Positions 41,493-50,885 are shown, counted from the first letter of the stretch. The stretch: DNA of 64,000 nt from Xylanimonas cellulosilytica DSM 15894 (GCF_000024965.1 NC_013530.1:3596001-3660000); one strand, 5' to 3'. Notes: generated by a model not told the origin, from the sequence alone. Made by a program: numbers and translations.

Positions 41493-44432
41493 GTGCGTCG
41501 ATCGACGAGTGTGCCGCTGGTGGCCCGGGAGGCCGAGGTCGCGACGTTCCGTCGCGCCCTGGCCCGCGCCGGCGAGGGCAGCCCTGGGGTGCTGCTGGTG
41601 GGCGGCGACGCTGGGGTGGGCAAGACGCGGCTGATCACGCACCTGGCCCAGGTGGCACAGCAGGCGGGCGCCCGCGTCGTCGTCGCGCACTGCGTCGACC
41701 TGGGCGAGGTCGGCATCCCCTACCTGCCCTTCTCGGAGGCGTTGTCGCAGCTCAGCGGCTCCGCCCTGGTCGACCAGACCATCCGCGAGCGCCCCGCGCT
41801 CGCCCGCCTGCTCGATCCGGGCGTCGCGCCCGCGGTCCAGTCGGACGACGTCGCGGAGCGGCTCCAGCTGCTCGACGGTCTGCGTTGCGCGCTGGCGGCG
41901 GCGGGCTCCGCGGACGAGCCGTTGGTGCTGGTGCTGGAGGATCTGCACTGGGCGGAGCCGTCCACGCGTGACGTGCTGCGGTTCCTGGTCGCCCGGCTGC
42001 GTTCGGAGCACCTGCTGGTGCTGGGCACGTTCCGCACGGACGACCTGGACCGCCGGCACCCGCTGCGGCCGGTGCTGGCCGAGCTGTACCGCCAGCCGAC
42101 GGTGGAGCGGGTGGACCTGTTCCCGTTCACGGAGCCGGAGCTGCGGCGGTTCACGACGGCGCTGGCCGAGTCCCCGCTGCCGGACGCGGAGTTCGACCAG
42201 GTGCTGCGCCGCTCGGAGGGGAACGCGTTCTTCGCGGAGGAGCTGCTGGGTGCGGGCGGGCCGTCCGCCGGGCTGCCATGGTCGCTGACGGACGTGCTGC
42301 ACGCGCGGCTGCAGCGCTTGGACCCGGCGGTGCACGAGCTGGCCCGGATCGCGTCGGTGGCCGGGCGCCTGGTCCGCGAGGACCTGCTGCGCGCGACCGC
42401 CGCCCGCACGCGCACGTTCGAGGACCCGGCGGCGCTGGATGCGGCGCTGCGCGACGCCGTCGCGCACCAGGTGTTCGAGGTGGAGGGCAGCAAGCTGGCG
42501 TTCCGCCACGCCCTGCTGGCGGAGGCGCTGTACCTCGACCTGCTGCCGGGCGAGCAGTCGCGGCTGCACCGCACGTATCTGAGCGCGCTGACGGACGACC
42601 CGTCGCTGGGCAAGGCGGCCCAGCGCGCGCATCACGCGCTGCACGGCCATGACCTGCCGACGGCGCTGGCCGCGTCGCACGAGGCCGCAGACCGGGCCGC
42701 GGGCGTGCTCGCCCCGGACGAGGAGCTGCGGCACCGCGAGCAGGTGCTCTCCCTGTGGGACTCCGTGCCCGACGCCGAGACGCTCGTCGGGGTCGACAAG
42801 GCGGAGGTGGCGCTGGCCGCGTCGGAGGCTGCGAGCCGGGCCGGGCTGTTCTCCCGCGCGGAGCAGCTCGCCCGCCGCGCCGTCGAGGCGTTGGAGGACG
42901 ACAAGGACCGGCAGGCGGCCGCGCGCGACCTGCTGGCCCGGCACCTGCTGGACCAGGACTTCGTCGACGAGGCGTACGAGCAGGCCGAGCTGGCGGTCGC
43001 CCGGCTGTCCGCGCAGGGCCCGTCGCCCGCGCTGGCCTGGGCCACCGCGCGCCGTGCCCGGGCGCTGCTCAACCTGGACCGCGACGACGACGCGGCGGCT
43101 GCGGCGGCCCAGGCGGTCGAGGTGGCGTTCGCCGTGGGCGCGCCGGGGGCGGAGGCCGACGCCCTGACGACGCTGGCCGTCCTCGACGCGGCCGACCCGG
43201 ACACCTCCGCCAGCCTGCTGGAGACGGCCCGCGCCCGTGCGGCCGATGCCGGGGAGCTGCTCGCCGAGCTGCGCACCACCCAGAACCTCAGCACGACGTA
43301 CTTCTACGCGGGTGACCTGGCGAAGGCCGACGTGGTCCTCGCCGAGGGCATTGCGCGGGCCGAGTCCACGGGCCTGTCCTGGTCGGCGGGCGGCCAGCAG
43401 CTCCACGTCCTCGACGAGCTGTTCCGCTACGTCCGCGGCGACCTCACCGCGCGCCCGGCCCCTCCCGGCATGCCGACGTCGGCGGTCCCGCTGATGACGG
43501 CCGTCCAGCTCTACGCGGCGGTGGCTCGTGGCGACGTCGACGCCGTCGCGCGGGGCAAGGGCCTGCGTGACGCGTGGGACGTCGACGGGCAGGTCGCCCT
43601 GTACGCGGGCGGCACGCTCGCCGACGCGCTGACGTGGGCGGGGCGGTACGACGACGCGGTCGCGGCCGCGGTCGAGCTCGCCGAGCACCTCGGCCGGGTG
43701 TGGTCGGAGTACTTCCTGGGCCGGATCTGGATCAGCGCGCTCGCGCTCGCCGCGCTGGCGAGCGCCGCCGAGCTCGTCCCGGCCGGGTCGAGCGCGGACT
43801 CGTTGTCCGCGGCCCGCGCCAAGCTGCTCGAGGTCGGCGACGCGCTCGCCGAGGTCGCGCACACCACGGCCGTGCGCGGCCGCCCCCGCGGCGGAAAGCT
43901 CGGCCCCGAGGGCCGCGCCTGGCTGCTGCGGGTCGACGCCGAGCTCGCCCGGCTGCGCGCCGCGGCGTCGGGCGCCCCGGCGGACCCCGCACGGTGGGAG
44001 GCCACGGTGCGCGAGTTCGGCTTCGGCTACCGCTACGAGGAGGCGCGGTCCCGGTTCCGCTGGGCGCAGGCCCTGCACGCCGCCGACGACGTCGAGGCCG
44101 CGACCCGCGAGGCGGTCACCGCGCTCGCCGAGGCCGACGTCATGGGGGCCGCCCCGCTCGCCGGCGCCGTCCGCGAGTGGGCCCGCCGTGCCCGCGTCGC
44201 CCTGCCCGGCACGCCCCGGCGGCACGAGTCGGTGGCCTCCCTCACGGACCGCGAGGAGGAGGTGCTGACGCTCGTCGCCGAGGGCTTGTCCAACCGGCAG
44301 ATCGGCGAACGCCTCTACATCAGCACCAAGACGGTGAGCGTCCACGTGTCCAACGTGCTGGCCAAGCTGGGGGTCTCCGGCCGCACCGAGGCCGTCGACG
44401 TCGCCCACCGCAAGGGCCTGCTCGAGGTCTGA
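41493..44432 (+). CDS. LAL-type LuxR transcriptional regulator
   Basis: The 979-residue protein has an N-terminal AAA ATPase (VLLVGGDAGVGKTRLITHL Walker A; LVLVLEDLHWAEPSTRD Walker B). A long helical TPR-like middle of about 600 residues follows, and the C-terminal LuxR HTH (LTDREEEVLTLVAEGLSNRQ, then TKTVSVHVSNVLAKLGVSGR) ends the chain. This is the MalT/LAL plan: a signal binds the middle, ATP drives oligomerisation, and the HTH activates transcription. GTG start. The target is unknown; the adjacent SpoIIE and sigma genes downstream on the same strand are candidates. Confidence 0.92.
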   Translation: MRRSTSVPLVAREAEVATFRRALARAGEGSPGVLLVGGDAGVGKTRLITHLAQVAQQAGARVVVAHCVDLGEVGIPYLPFSEALSQLSGSALVDQTIRERPALARLLDPGVAPAVQSDDVAERLQLLDGLRCALAAAGSADEPLVLVLEDLHWAEPSTRDVLRFLVARLRSEHLLVLGTFRTDDLDRRHPLRPVLAELYRQPTVERVDLFPFTEPELRRFTTALAESPLPDAEFDQVLRRSEGNAFFAEELLGAGGPSAGLPWSLTDVLHARLQRLDPAVHELARIASVAGRLVREDLLRATAARTRTFEDPAALDAALRDAVAHQVFEVEGSKLAFRHALLAEALYLDLLPGEQSRLHRTYLSALTDDPSLGKAAQRAHHALHGHDLPTALAASHEAADRAAGVLAPDEELRHREQVLSLWDSVPDAETLVGVDKAEVALAASEAASRAGLFSRAEQLARRAVEALEDDKDRQAAARDLLARHLLDQDFVDEAYEQAELAVARLSAQGPSPALAWATARRARALLNLDRDDDAAAAAAQAVEVAFAVGAPGAEADALTTLAVLDAADPDTSASLLETARARAADAGELLAELRTTQNLSTTYFYAGDLAKADVVLAEGIARAESTGLSWSAGGQQLHVLDELFRYVRGDLTARPAPPGMPTSAVPLMTAVQLYAAVARGDVDAVARGKGLRDAWDVDGQVALYAGGTLADALTWAGRYDDAVAAAVELAEHLGRVWSEYFLGRIWISALALAALASAAELVPAGSSADSLSAARAKLLEVGDALAEVAHTTAVRGRPRGGKLGPEGRAWLLRVDAELARLRAAASGAPADPARWEATVREFGFGYRYEEARSRFRWAQALHAADDVEAATREAVTALAEADVMGAAPLAGAVREWARRARVALPGTPRRHESVASLTDREEEVLTLVAEGLSNRQIGERLYISTKTVSVHVSNVLAKLGVSGRTEAVDVAHRKGLLEV

Positions 44433-44505
44433 CCGGGCGACACCAGACGGTGAGCGAAGCGCGCCGCCGGTGGATCGAGGCCGATCTGTGCACCATCCTG
44501 GGGCG

Positions 44506-46833
44506 ATGGCCACGGACGCGCAGGCTGCGCAGCAGCCCCGCCTCGGCCTGACGCACGCCGACGACGCGTTCGACCGCATCGCCCGGCTGGTGCGCCGGCA
44601 GCTCCACGTGTCCATCGCGACCGTCGCCCTCATCACGCCCGACGGGCTCGTGCTCCCCGGCGCGCTGGGCATGCCCGAGCCGTACCAGACCACCCGCCGG
44701 ATCCCCGGCCACCGCACCCTGACCCACAAGGTCGTCGAGTCGCGCAGCCCGATCGTGCTCCAGGACGTGCGCACCGACCCCGAGGCCGCCGCGGTGTGCG
44801 CGCTGTTCGGGGCAGGCGAGGGGTCCGTCGTCGTCCTGCCCGTGCACGCCGCCGACGACGTCGCCGTCGGCGCGCTGGTCGCCATGGACGTCGCGCCGCG
44901 CGTGTGGACGGGCGCCGACCTGGCCACGCTCGCCGACCTCGCGGCGTCCTGCTCCGGCGAGATCCGGCTGCGCACCGAACGTGAGCGCGCCCGGCAGGCC
45001 GAGCGCTCGGCCCGCCGCGAGCAGCGGCGCTCCCAGCTCCTGCTGAGCCTGTCGGAGGCGTTCGCGGGGTCCACCACGGCCGCGCAGGTCGAGCGGGCGC
45101 TGCGCGGCGTCGTCGCGCGCGGCATGGGCGCCTCCGCGACGTACCTCGCCCTCGTCGACGGCGACGGGCGCGGGGTCACGTTCGTGACCGCCGTGCCCGA
45201 CCTCGCCCCGCAGGCTGCGGGCGGTGGCGGCACGAGCAAGCCGCTGTGGGCGCGCACCACCGCCGACCTGCCCGTGTGCGAGGTCGCCCGGACCGGTACG
45301 CCGCTGTTCTTCGCCGGGTCGGCCGAGCTGCTCGCGCGCTACCCCGCGCTCACGGGCCTGCTGCGGTACGACGGCGCCTGCTCGATCCTGCCCGTGCACG
45401 CCGACGGGCGCGTGGCCGCCATCGTGTGCACGCGCTGGGACGCGCCGCGGGCGCACGACGCCGACACGACGTCGCTCGAGGCGACCCTGATGCCGTATGT
45501 CGCGCACGCGCTCGACCGGGTCGCGCTGCTGGAGGCCCGTCGCGAGGTGGCCACCACGCTGCAGGAGGCGTTGTTGACCGCCCCGCCGGCGGTCGCGCAC
45601 CTGGACATCGCGACGACGTACGAGCCCGCCACCCGCACCGATCAGGTGGGCGGCGACTGGTACGACGTCGTCGCCGTCGACGACGACACGACGCTGCTGA
45701 TGATCGGCGACGTCACCGGGCACGACATGCAGGCCGCAGCGCACATGGGGCAGCTGCGCTCGATGCTGCGCGCGCTCGCGTGGAGCCACGACGAGACGCC
45801 GTCGGTGCTGCTGACCCTGCTGGACCGGGCCAACCACCAGCTCGGTCCACGGGCCGGCGCCACCGCCGTCGTCGTCCGCCTGGAGCGGCTGCCGATCGTC
45901 GGCGAGCACGCGCACATGCCGGGCACGTACGCGGTGACCTGGTCGAACGCCGGGCACCCTCCCCCGCTGGTGCTGCGTCAGGACGGCAGCGTGGAGGTGC
46001 TGCGCCCACGCTCGGACCTGCTGCTCGGCGTCGTCCCCGCCGTCGAGCGCACGGACCACGCGACCGTGCTGCGACCCGGCGAGACCCTGCTGCTGTACAC
46101 GGACGGGCTGGTCGAGGCGCGCGGGACGATGCTCGCCGACCGCATCGACCTGCTCGCGCGGACCCTGCGCCGCTCGGCGTCGACCGCGACCGCCTCGCTG
46201 CCGGCCGCGCTCGTGCGCGCGCTCGTCCCGGTCGCGCCGCAGCGGGACGACGTCGCGGTGCTGGCCGTGCGGGCACGCGTCGCGGCGGCCCCCGTCCTGG
46301 ACACGCCGCCCGCGCCGTCGTCGGGGTCGGTGCCGTCGACCCAGGCCGCGGCCTCGCCGTCGGCGGCGGCACCCGGGGATGCGAGCTCGGTCGTCCGGGC
46401 GGAGCGTCGCGTCGCGGACTCGCTCGCGGAGCTGGGTCCGGCGCGCCGCTGGATCGACGACATCCTCGAGACGTCCGGGGTCGGTCAGCGCGCGCGGCGC
46501 ACCGCGATGCTGCTGTCCAGCGAGCTGCTGACGAACGCCCTCGAGCACGGCGGCGGGCCGGTCACCGCGATGGTCGAGGTCGACGCGCAGACATCGCTCG
46601 TCCGGGTGGGCGTGCGAGACGCCTCGCGCGACCGGCCGCTGCTGCGCCACCCCGAGCCGCACGAGCTGTCCGGGCGCGGCGTGCAGTTCCTGGAACGGCT
46701 GGCGGCGCGGTGGGGCGTCGTGGACCACACCGGGACCGAGGCCGTGGGACGGCACGGACACGACCTCACGGGCAAGACCGTGTGGTTCGAGCTGCGGCCC
46801 GGGACCGTGTCGGGGGCGGAGCGTAGCGTGTGA
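44506..46833 (+). CDS. GAF-GAF-SpoIIE phosphatase-HATPase signalling protein
   Basis: The 775-residue protein has a GAF domain (about 15-165), a charged coiled-coil (ERERARQAERSARREQRR), a second GAF domain (about 190-340) and a PP2C/SpoIIE phosphatase (VGGDWYDVV near 380, IGDVTGHDMQAA near 400, LLLYTDGLVEAR). A C-terminal HATPase_c domain follows (SSELLTNALEHGGGP near 670), of the anti-sigma kinase type. Such fusions carry both activities of a partner-switching circuit, dephosphorylating an anti-sigma antagonist and binding or phosphorylating it. No antagonist (STAS) gene is next to it. ATG at 44506 follows a GGGG ribosome site. The ECF sigma gene begins three bases downstream. Confidence 0.92.
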   Translation: MATDAQAAQQPRLGLTHADDAFDRIARLVRRQLHVSIATVALITPDGLVLPGALGMPEPYQTTRRIPGHRTLTHKVVESRSPIVLQDVRTDPEAAAVCALFGAGEGSVVVLPVHAADDVAVGALVAMDVAPRVWTGADLATLADLAASCSGEIRLRTERERARQAERSARREQRRSQLLLSLSEAFAGSTTAAQVERALRGVVARGMGASATYLALVDGDGRGVTFVTAVPDLAPQAAGGGGTSKPLWARTTADLPVCEVARTGTPLFFAGSAELLARYPALTGLLRYDGACSILPVHADGRVAAIVCTRWDAPRAHDADTTSLEATLMPYVAHALDRVALLEARREVATTLQEALLTAPPAVAHLDIATTYEPATRTDQVGGDWYDVVAVDDDTTLLMIGDVTGHDMQAAAHMGQLRSMLRALAWSHDETPSVLLTLLDRANHQLGPRAGATAVVVRLERLPIVGEHAHMPGTYAVTWSNAGHPPPLVLRQDGSVEVLRPRSDLLLGVVPAVERTDHATVLRPGETLLLYTDGLVEARGTMLADRIDLLARTLRRSASTATASLPAALVRALVPVAPQRDDVAVLAVRARVAAAPVLDTPPAPSSGSVPSTQAAASPSAAAPGDASSVVRAERRVADSLAELGPARRWIDDILETSGVGQRARRTAMLLSSELLTNALEHGGGPVTAMVEVDAQTSLVRVGVRDASRDRPLLRHPEPHELSGRGVQFLERLAARWGVVDHTGTEAVGRHGHDLTGKTVWFELRPGTVSGAERSV

Positions 46834-46836
46834 TGC

Positions 46837-47856
46837 ATGACACAGACGCTCGCGGGTGACTCGCTCGCCACGACCCTCGACGCCTACCGGTCGGAGCTGA
46901 CCGGGTACTGCTACCGCCTGCTCGGCGGCGCCGCCGACGCCGACGACGCGGTCCAGGAGACGATGGTGCGCGCGTGGCGGGCGTACGACCGGTTCGAAGG
47001 GCGGTCGTCGCTGCGGTCCTGGCTGTACCGGATCGCCACCAACGTCTGCTTCGACCACCTCGGCTCCGCGGCGCACCGACGCGAACGGCCGATGGGGCTG
47101 GGCGCCGCGCAGCCACCCGAGCTGGAACGGTTCGGCGACGTGCTGCCCGAGGCGCGGTGGGTCGAGCCCGTGCCCGACGACGCCGTGCTGCCGCGCGCCG
47201 GGGATCCCGCGCAGATGGCGGTGGGCCACGAGTCCATCCGGCTCGCGTTCGTCGCCGCGCTGCAGTACCTGCCACCCCGCCAGCGTGCGGTGCTGGTGCT
47301 GCGCGAGGTGCTGCGCTGGTCCGCGGCCGAGGTCGCAGACCTGCTCGACATGACGGTGGCCGCGGTGAACTCCGCCCTCCAGCGAGCCCGGGCGACCCTC
47401 CAGGAGAAGGCGCCGACCCTGGACACGACGGCGTCAGTTCCCGGTGAAGCGTGGCGCGACGCCCTGCTGGAGCGGTATCTCGACGCGTTCGAGCGGTACG
47501 ACATGGACGAGCTGGTCACGCTGCTGCGCGAGGACGCGATCCTCAACATGCCGCCCTACTCGATGTGGGTGCAGGGCCGCGACGACGTGGTGGCCTGGAT
47601 GCTGGGGCCCGGAGCCGGCTGCCGCGGGTCGAGGTGCCTGCCGGTACGCGCCAACGGCTCACCCGCGTACGGGCAGTACCGCCCCGACCCGGTCCGCGGC
47701 GGCCACTCCGCGTGGGGCCTCGCGGTCCTCGAGGTGGACCCGGACGGGCCGGCCGTCACCGGCATCACGACGTTCCTCGACACGGCGACCTGGTTCCCCC
47801 GCTTCGGCCTCCCCCTCCACCTCCCGCCGACCCCCGCCTCCGCCTCGGGTGGTTGA
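46837..47856 (+). CDS. ECF sigma factor with C-terminal SnoaL/NTF2-like domain (SigG/SigJ type)
   Basis: The 339-residue protein has sigma-70 region 2 (YRLLGGAADADDAVQETMVRAWRAYDRF), region 4 (YLPPRQRAVLVLREVLRWSAAEVADLL) and then an NTF2-like domain of about 130 residues (YLDAFERYDMDELVTLLREDAILNMPP). This plan is used by ECF sigma factors that have no separate anti-sigma and are controlled by their own C-terminal domain. Three bases separate it from the phosphatase gene, so co-expression is likely. Its stop codon TGA is formed by a family A repeat fragment (last codons GGT GGT TGA), and the C-terminal PTPASASGG is repeat-edge sequence. Confidence 0.92.
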   Translation: MTQTLAGDSLATTLDAYRSELTGYCYRLLGGAADADDAVQETMVRAWRAYDRFEGRSSLRSWLYRIATNVCFDHLGSAAHRRERPMGLGAAQPPELERFGDVLPEARWVEPVPDDAVLPRAGDPAQMAVGHESIRLAFVAALQYLPPRQRAVLVLREVLRWSAAEVADLLDMTVAAVNSALQRARATLQEKAPTLDTTASVPGEAWRDALLERYLDAFERYDMDELVTLLREDAILNMPPYSMWVQGRDDVVAWMLGPGAGCRGSRCLPVRANGSPAYGQYRPDPVRGGHSAWGLAVLEVDPDGPAVTGITTFLDTATWFPRFGLPLHLPPTPASASGG

Positions 47857-47980
47857 GCCGCCTCCGGTGGTTGAGCCTGTCGAAACCACCCCTCCGCTCC
47901 CGGTGGTTGAGCCTGTCGAAACCACCCCACACCGGAACGTGGTTTCGACAGGCTCAACCACCGGAGGGCTCAACCACCCG
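47848..47980. repeat. Family A cluster between convergent sigma factor and exonuclease genes
   Basis: Full forward units lie at 47866-47890 and 47902-47926, and a reverse unit at 47938-47962. Truncated copies at 47848-47858 and 47967-47980 supply the stop codons of both flanking genes. Confidence 0.95.
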
Positions 47981-48911
47981 AGGCGGCCAGCGCCGTCAGC
48001 ACGCGGCTGACGCTGCTGCGCAGCCCCCAACGCTCGGTGAGGAGCTGCAGCGCCTCCGGGTAGGCGGCCGCCCGCGGCAGCGCGTCGTCGAAGTCGGGCA
48101 GCGGAGCGTCGGTCGCCACCCGGACCACCGTCGGGGCGACCGTGAGGTACTCCGCCGCCTCCGTGAGCCGTCGCTGCTGCGCGGGCGTGAGCCCGAACCC
48201 GGAGTCGCGCGCGGCGAGAACCCCGTCGAGCGTGCCGAACCGGGCGAGCAGCCCTGCCGCCGTCTTCTCGCCGATCCCGACGACGCCGGGCAACCCGTCG
48301 GAGGGGTCGCCGCGCAGCACGGCCATGTCGGCGTACGCGTCGCCGGACGGCACCCCGTACTTCTCGGCGAGCCGCGCCTGGTCGACGACGTCGGGGTCGC
48401 GTACCCCGCGCGCCGGGTACAGGACGCGCACGCCCGCGTCGTCGTCGACGAGCTGGAACAGGTCACGGTCGCCCGTCATGATCGACGTCGGCCGGCGCCC
48501 TGCCGCGACCTCGCGGGCCACCAGCGTGCCGATGACGTCGTCGGCCTCGAAGCCCGGCGAGCCGATCCGTGCGATACCGATCGCCTCCAGCACGGACGCG
48601 ATGACCGGCACCTGCGGGGAGAGCAGGTCGGGCACCTCCTCGACGTCGGTGCCGCCCGGGCCCGCGTCGGGCACGGCGACGCGGTGCGCCTTGTAGGACC
48701 CGATGAGGTCCACCCGCCACTGTGGCCGCCAGTCGTCGTCCCAGCACGCGACGAGCCGCTCGGGCCGGTGCTCGGTGACCAGGAACGCGATCGTGTCCAG
48801 CAGCCCGCGGATCGCGTTCACGGGCTCGCCGCGCGGCGAGCGCAACGAGTCAGGCACGCCGTAGAAGGCCCGAAAGTACAGCGACGCGGTGTCCAGCAGA
48901 AGAAGGCTCAC
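47970..48911 (-). CDS. 5'-3' exonuclease (PolA N-terminal/FEN family)
   Basis: The 313-residue protein is a free-standing version of the nuclease domain of DNA polymerase I. Metal-binding acidic residues lie in LLLLDTASLYFRAFYGVP, VACWDDDWRPQWR, GFEADDVIGTLV and SIMTGDRDLFQLVDD. A helix-hairpin-helix follows (RGDPSDGLPGVVGIGEKTAAGLL). It acts on flap or RNA-DNA structures in the cytosol. Polymerase I itself is not in the window. Its last codons (GGT GGT TGA on the minus strand) are part of a family A fragment. It is divergent from crcB with 44 bp between starts. Confidence 0.92.
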   Translation of the reverse strand: MSLLLLDTASLYFRAFYGVPDSLRSPRGEPVNAIRGLLDTIAFLVTEHRPERLVACWDDDWRPQWRVDLIGSYKAHRVAVPDAGPGGTDVEEVPDLLSPQVPVIASVLEAIGIARIGSPGFEADDVIGTLVAREVAAGRRPTSIMTGDRDLFQLVDDDAGVRVLYPARGVRDPDVVDQARLAEKYGVPSGDAYADMAVLRGDPSDGLPGVVGIGEKTAAGLLARFGTLDGVLAARDSGFGLTPAQQRRLTEAAEYLTVAPTVVRVATDAPLPDFDDALPRAAAYPEALQLLTERWGLRSSVSRVLTALAASGG

Positions 48912-48955
48912 GCCAGCAGGGTGCCACGCCCCACCAGTCCCCCGACAATGGGCGG

Positions 48956-49414
48956 GTGACGAGCACTTCCCCGCACCGCGACCCGCGTCTGCTCGGGCTC
49001 GTCGCGCTCGGTGGGGCGGTGGGGTCCGTGCTGCGGTACGCCGTCGCGCTCGCCCTGCCGCCGACGACGTCGGGGTGGCCGCTGGGCACCCTCGTCGTGA
49101 ACGTGATCGGTGCGGGGGCGCTCGGGTTCCTGCTGGCGGCGCTCGCGCGGCGTGGCCCCGAGACGCAGCGGCTGCAGCGGCTGCGGCTCACGCTCGGCAC
49201 GGGCCTGCTCGGCGGGTTCACCACCTGGTCGTCCTTCGCGCTGGAGACCGAACGGCTGCTGCACGACGGCGCAGCCCTCGTCGCGGCGGGGTACGTGTCC
49301 GCGTCGCTCGTCGTGGGCACGCTGGCCGCCGTCGTCGGCATCCTGCTGGGGCAGCGGCTGCCGGACTCCACCGAGGCGCGCCGGATCCACGATTCCGGTG
49401 AGGCCGCGCCGTGA
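48956..49414 (+). CDS. crcB: Fluoride channel CrcB/Fluc, first subunit
   Basis: The 152-residue protein has four hydrophobic helices, GGAVGSVLRYAVA near the start, NVIGAGALGF (pore asparagine) and LLGGFTTWSSFALE (the GGxTTxSxF sodium/fluoride-path motif). Fluc proteins work as dual-topology or paired dimers that export fluoride. GTG start. The stop overlaps the second crcB GTG by four bases, so the pair probably makes a heterodimer. The 44 bp upstream is too short for a fluoride riboswitch. Confidence 0.93.
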   Translation: MTSTSPHRDPRLLGLVALGGAVGSVLRYAVALALPPTTSGWPLGTLVVNVIGAGALGFLLAALARRGPETQRLQRLRLTLGTGLLGGFTTWSSFALETERLLHDGAALVAAGYVSASLVVGTLAAVVGILLGQRLPDSTEARRIHDSGEAAP

Positions 49415-49800
49415 GCGGGCCGTGGGCGTTCCTGACGGTGGCGGTGGGCGGCGGGATCGGGGCGGCCGCCCGGTTCTGGGTCGCGGACACCATCACCACG
49501 CGCCGACGCTCGGCGATGCCGCGCGGCACCATCGCCGTCAACGTGCTCGGGTCGTTCCTCGTCGGCGTGATCACGGGGTTGGTGCTGACCGTCGGGACGG
49601 ACGCCTTCGAGCCCTGGCGGCTGTTCCTCGCCACCGGAATCTGCGGCGGCTTCACCACGTTCTCCACAGCGACGGTCGAGAGCGTCACCCTCGCGCGCGG
49701 AGGTCACCCGCTGCGGGCGCTGGCCAACACGCTCGGCACGCTGGCGGCCACCGTGCCGGCCGTCGCGGCGGGCATCGGCGTCGTCGTGATGTGGGCGTAG
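49411..49800 (+). CDS. crcB: Fluoride channel CrcB/Fluc, second subunit
   Basis: The 129-residue protein has four helices with GGGIGAAARFWVAD, AVNVLGSFLVGVI and ICGGFTTFSTATVE, all the usual Fluc elements. It is the partner of the preceding CrcB; in paired systems the two have opposite membrane orientation. A small gene follows after 14 bases. Confidence 0.93.
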   Translation: MSGPWAFLTVAVGGGIGAAARFWVADTITTRRRSAMPRGTIAVNVLGSFLVGVITGLVLTVGTDAFEPWRLFLATGICGGFTTFSTATVESVTLARGGHPLRALANTLGTLAATVPAVAAGIGVVVMWA

Positions 49801-49814
49801 GGGCGGAGGACGGA

Positions 49815-50006
49815 ATGGCACAGGCAACGGCGGCACCACCGGAGACCGACGACGTGCGCGAGCTCATCACCGTGGGCGTGCTGCTCGCGAACGGCCGGCT
49901 CGCGGGGCGCAGGTTCGCGGGCCGCGCGGAGGCGGAGGCGTGGGCGCGGCCGGAGGACGGCGAGGAGGTCGTCGAGTTCAACGCGGTGTGCGACTGCGAC
50001 ATGTGA
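49815..50006 (+). CDS. Small hypothetical protein downstream of crcB genes
   Basis: This 63-residue reading frame starts at ATG 49815 with GGAGG nine bases upstream. It reads MAQATAAPPETDDVRELITV, then VLLANGRLAGRRFAGRAEAE and ends VVEFNAVCDCDM. There is no membrane segment. The Cys-Asp-Cys end is unusual but a function cannot be assigned. Position and ribosome site suggest it is the third gene of the crcB operon. It converges on a VOC gene across a family A cluster. Confidence 0.6.
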   Translation: MAQATAAPPETDDVRELITVGVLLANGRLAGRRFAGRAEAEAWARPEDGEEVVEFNAVCDCDM

Positions 50007-50022
50007 GGCCGGGTCCCAGCCC

Positions 50023-50162
50023 GGTGGTTGAGCCTGTCGAAACCACGTCCAACCCCGGTGGTTGAGCCTGTCGAAACCACCCGACCCTGAGACGTGGTTT
50101 CGACAGGCTCAACCACCGGGGGGACGTTCCAGCATCGGGTGGTTTCGACAGGCTCAACCACC
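50023..50162. repeat. Family A cluster, two forward and two reverse units, between convergent genes
   Basis: Units lie at 50023-50047 and 50057-50081 (forward) and 50093-50117 and 50138-50162 (reverse). The symmetric arrangement presents the same strand of the repeat to transcription arriving from either side. The last unit supplies the TGA stop of the VOC gene. Confidence 0.95.
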
Positions 50163-50858
50163 GGTGGCGGGGAAGGCGCAGAACTCGTTGCCCTCCGGGT
50201 CTTGCATGATCGTCCAGCGGATCTCGTCGTCGGGTTCTCGCTGCACTGTCGCGCCCAGCGCCACGAGGTCGGCGAGCGTGACCCCGTCGGCGAGCGTCAC
50301 GTCCCAGTGGATGCGGTTCTTGAGGGTCTTCGGCTCGGGGACGGGCACGAAGTCGATGGACTCGAACGGCACGCCCGCCCCGCCGTCGAGCCAGTAGTCG
50401 CCGCCTGCGGCGTCATGGCCCAGCTCACCGCCCAGCAGCCGGTGCCAGAAGCGGCCGACCACGCCCGGGTCGGCGCAGTCCACCACCACGTCCTTGAGGC
50501 GGTAGGCCGGGACGTCGTCGTACTCGAAGACGCAGAGTTCGCCGCCCTCAGGGTCGGCGAGGGTGGTCCACCGGAACCGGCCGGGCTCGCTGACTCGGGG
50601 CGCGTCGGGGAACTCGTCCAGCGACCGCGCCCGCACGTCGAGGTGCACGCGGTGCTTGACGGTCTTGGGCTCGGGCACGGTGTTGATCCACACCGTCTGC
50701 TCGGGCCGCTCGCCGCGCAGCGCGACGTCGGGTCCGTCGTCGAACGTCTCGACCCGCAGCCCGAGCGTGCGCGCGTAGAACGCGCCGAGCGAGGCGGCAT
50801 CGTTCGCGTCGATGCACAGGTCCTTGAATGCCACGAGGGGCGTCGTCGCCATGTGCAT
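50154..50858 (-). CDS. VOC (glyoxalase-like) protein, two tandem domains
   Basis: The 234-residue protein has two VOC modules: residues about 8-115 (FKDLCIDANDAASLGAFYAR ... TTLADPEGGELCVFEYDD) and about 118-230 (LKDVVVDCADPGVVGRFWHR ... TIMQDPEGNEFCAFPA). The paired (D/E)PEGxExC motifs mark the end of each. It resembles the actinobacterial glyoxalase-like domain proteins of unknown substrate, not a true glyoxalase I. The final GGT GGT TGA is part of a family A repeat. ATG at 50852 is an alternative start. Confidence 0.85.
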   Translation of the reverse strand: MHMATTPLVAFKDLCIDANDAASLGAFYARTLGLRVETFDDGPDVALRGERPEQTVWINTVPEPKTVKHRVHLDVRARSLDEFPDAPRVSEPGRFRWTTLADPEGGELCVFEYDDVPAYRLKDVVVDCADPGVVGRFWHRLLGGELGHDAAGGDYWLDGGAGVPFESIDFVPVPEPKTLKNRIHWDVTLADGVTLADLVALGATVQREPDDEIRWTIMQDPEGNEFCAFPATGG

Positions 50859-50885
50859 CGACGCTAGCGCGCCGCGCCGTCGTCG

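Noticed and set aside
48912-48955. Fluoride riboswitch upstream of crcB
   Set aside because: Only 44 bp separate the divergent starts, and no crcB-motif fold is recognisable.
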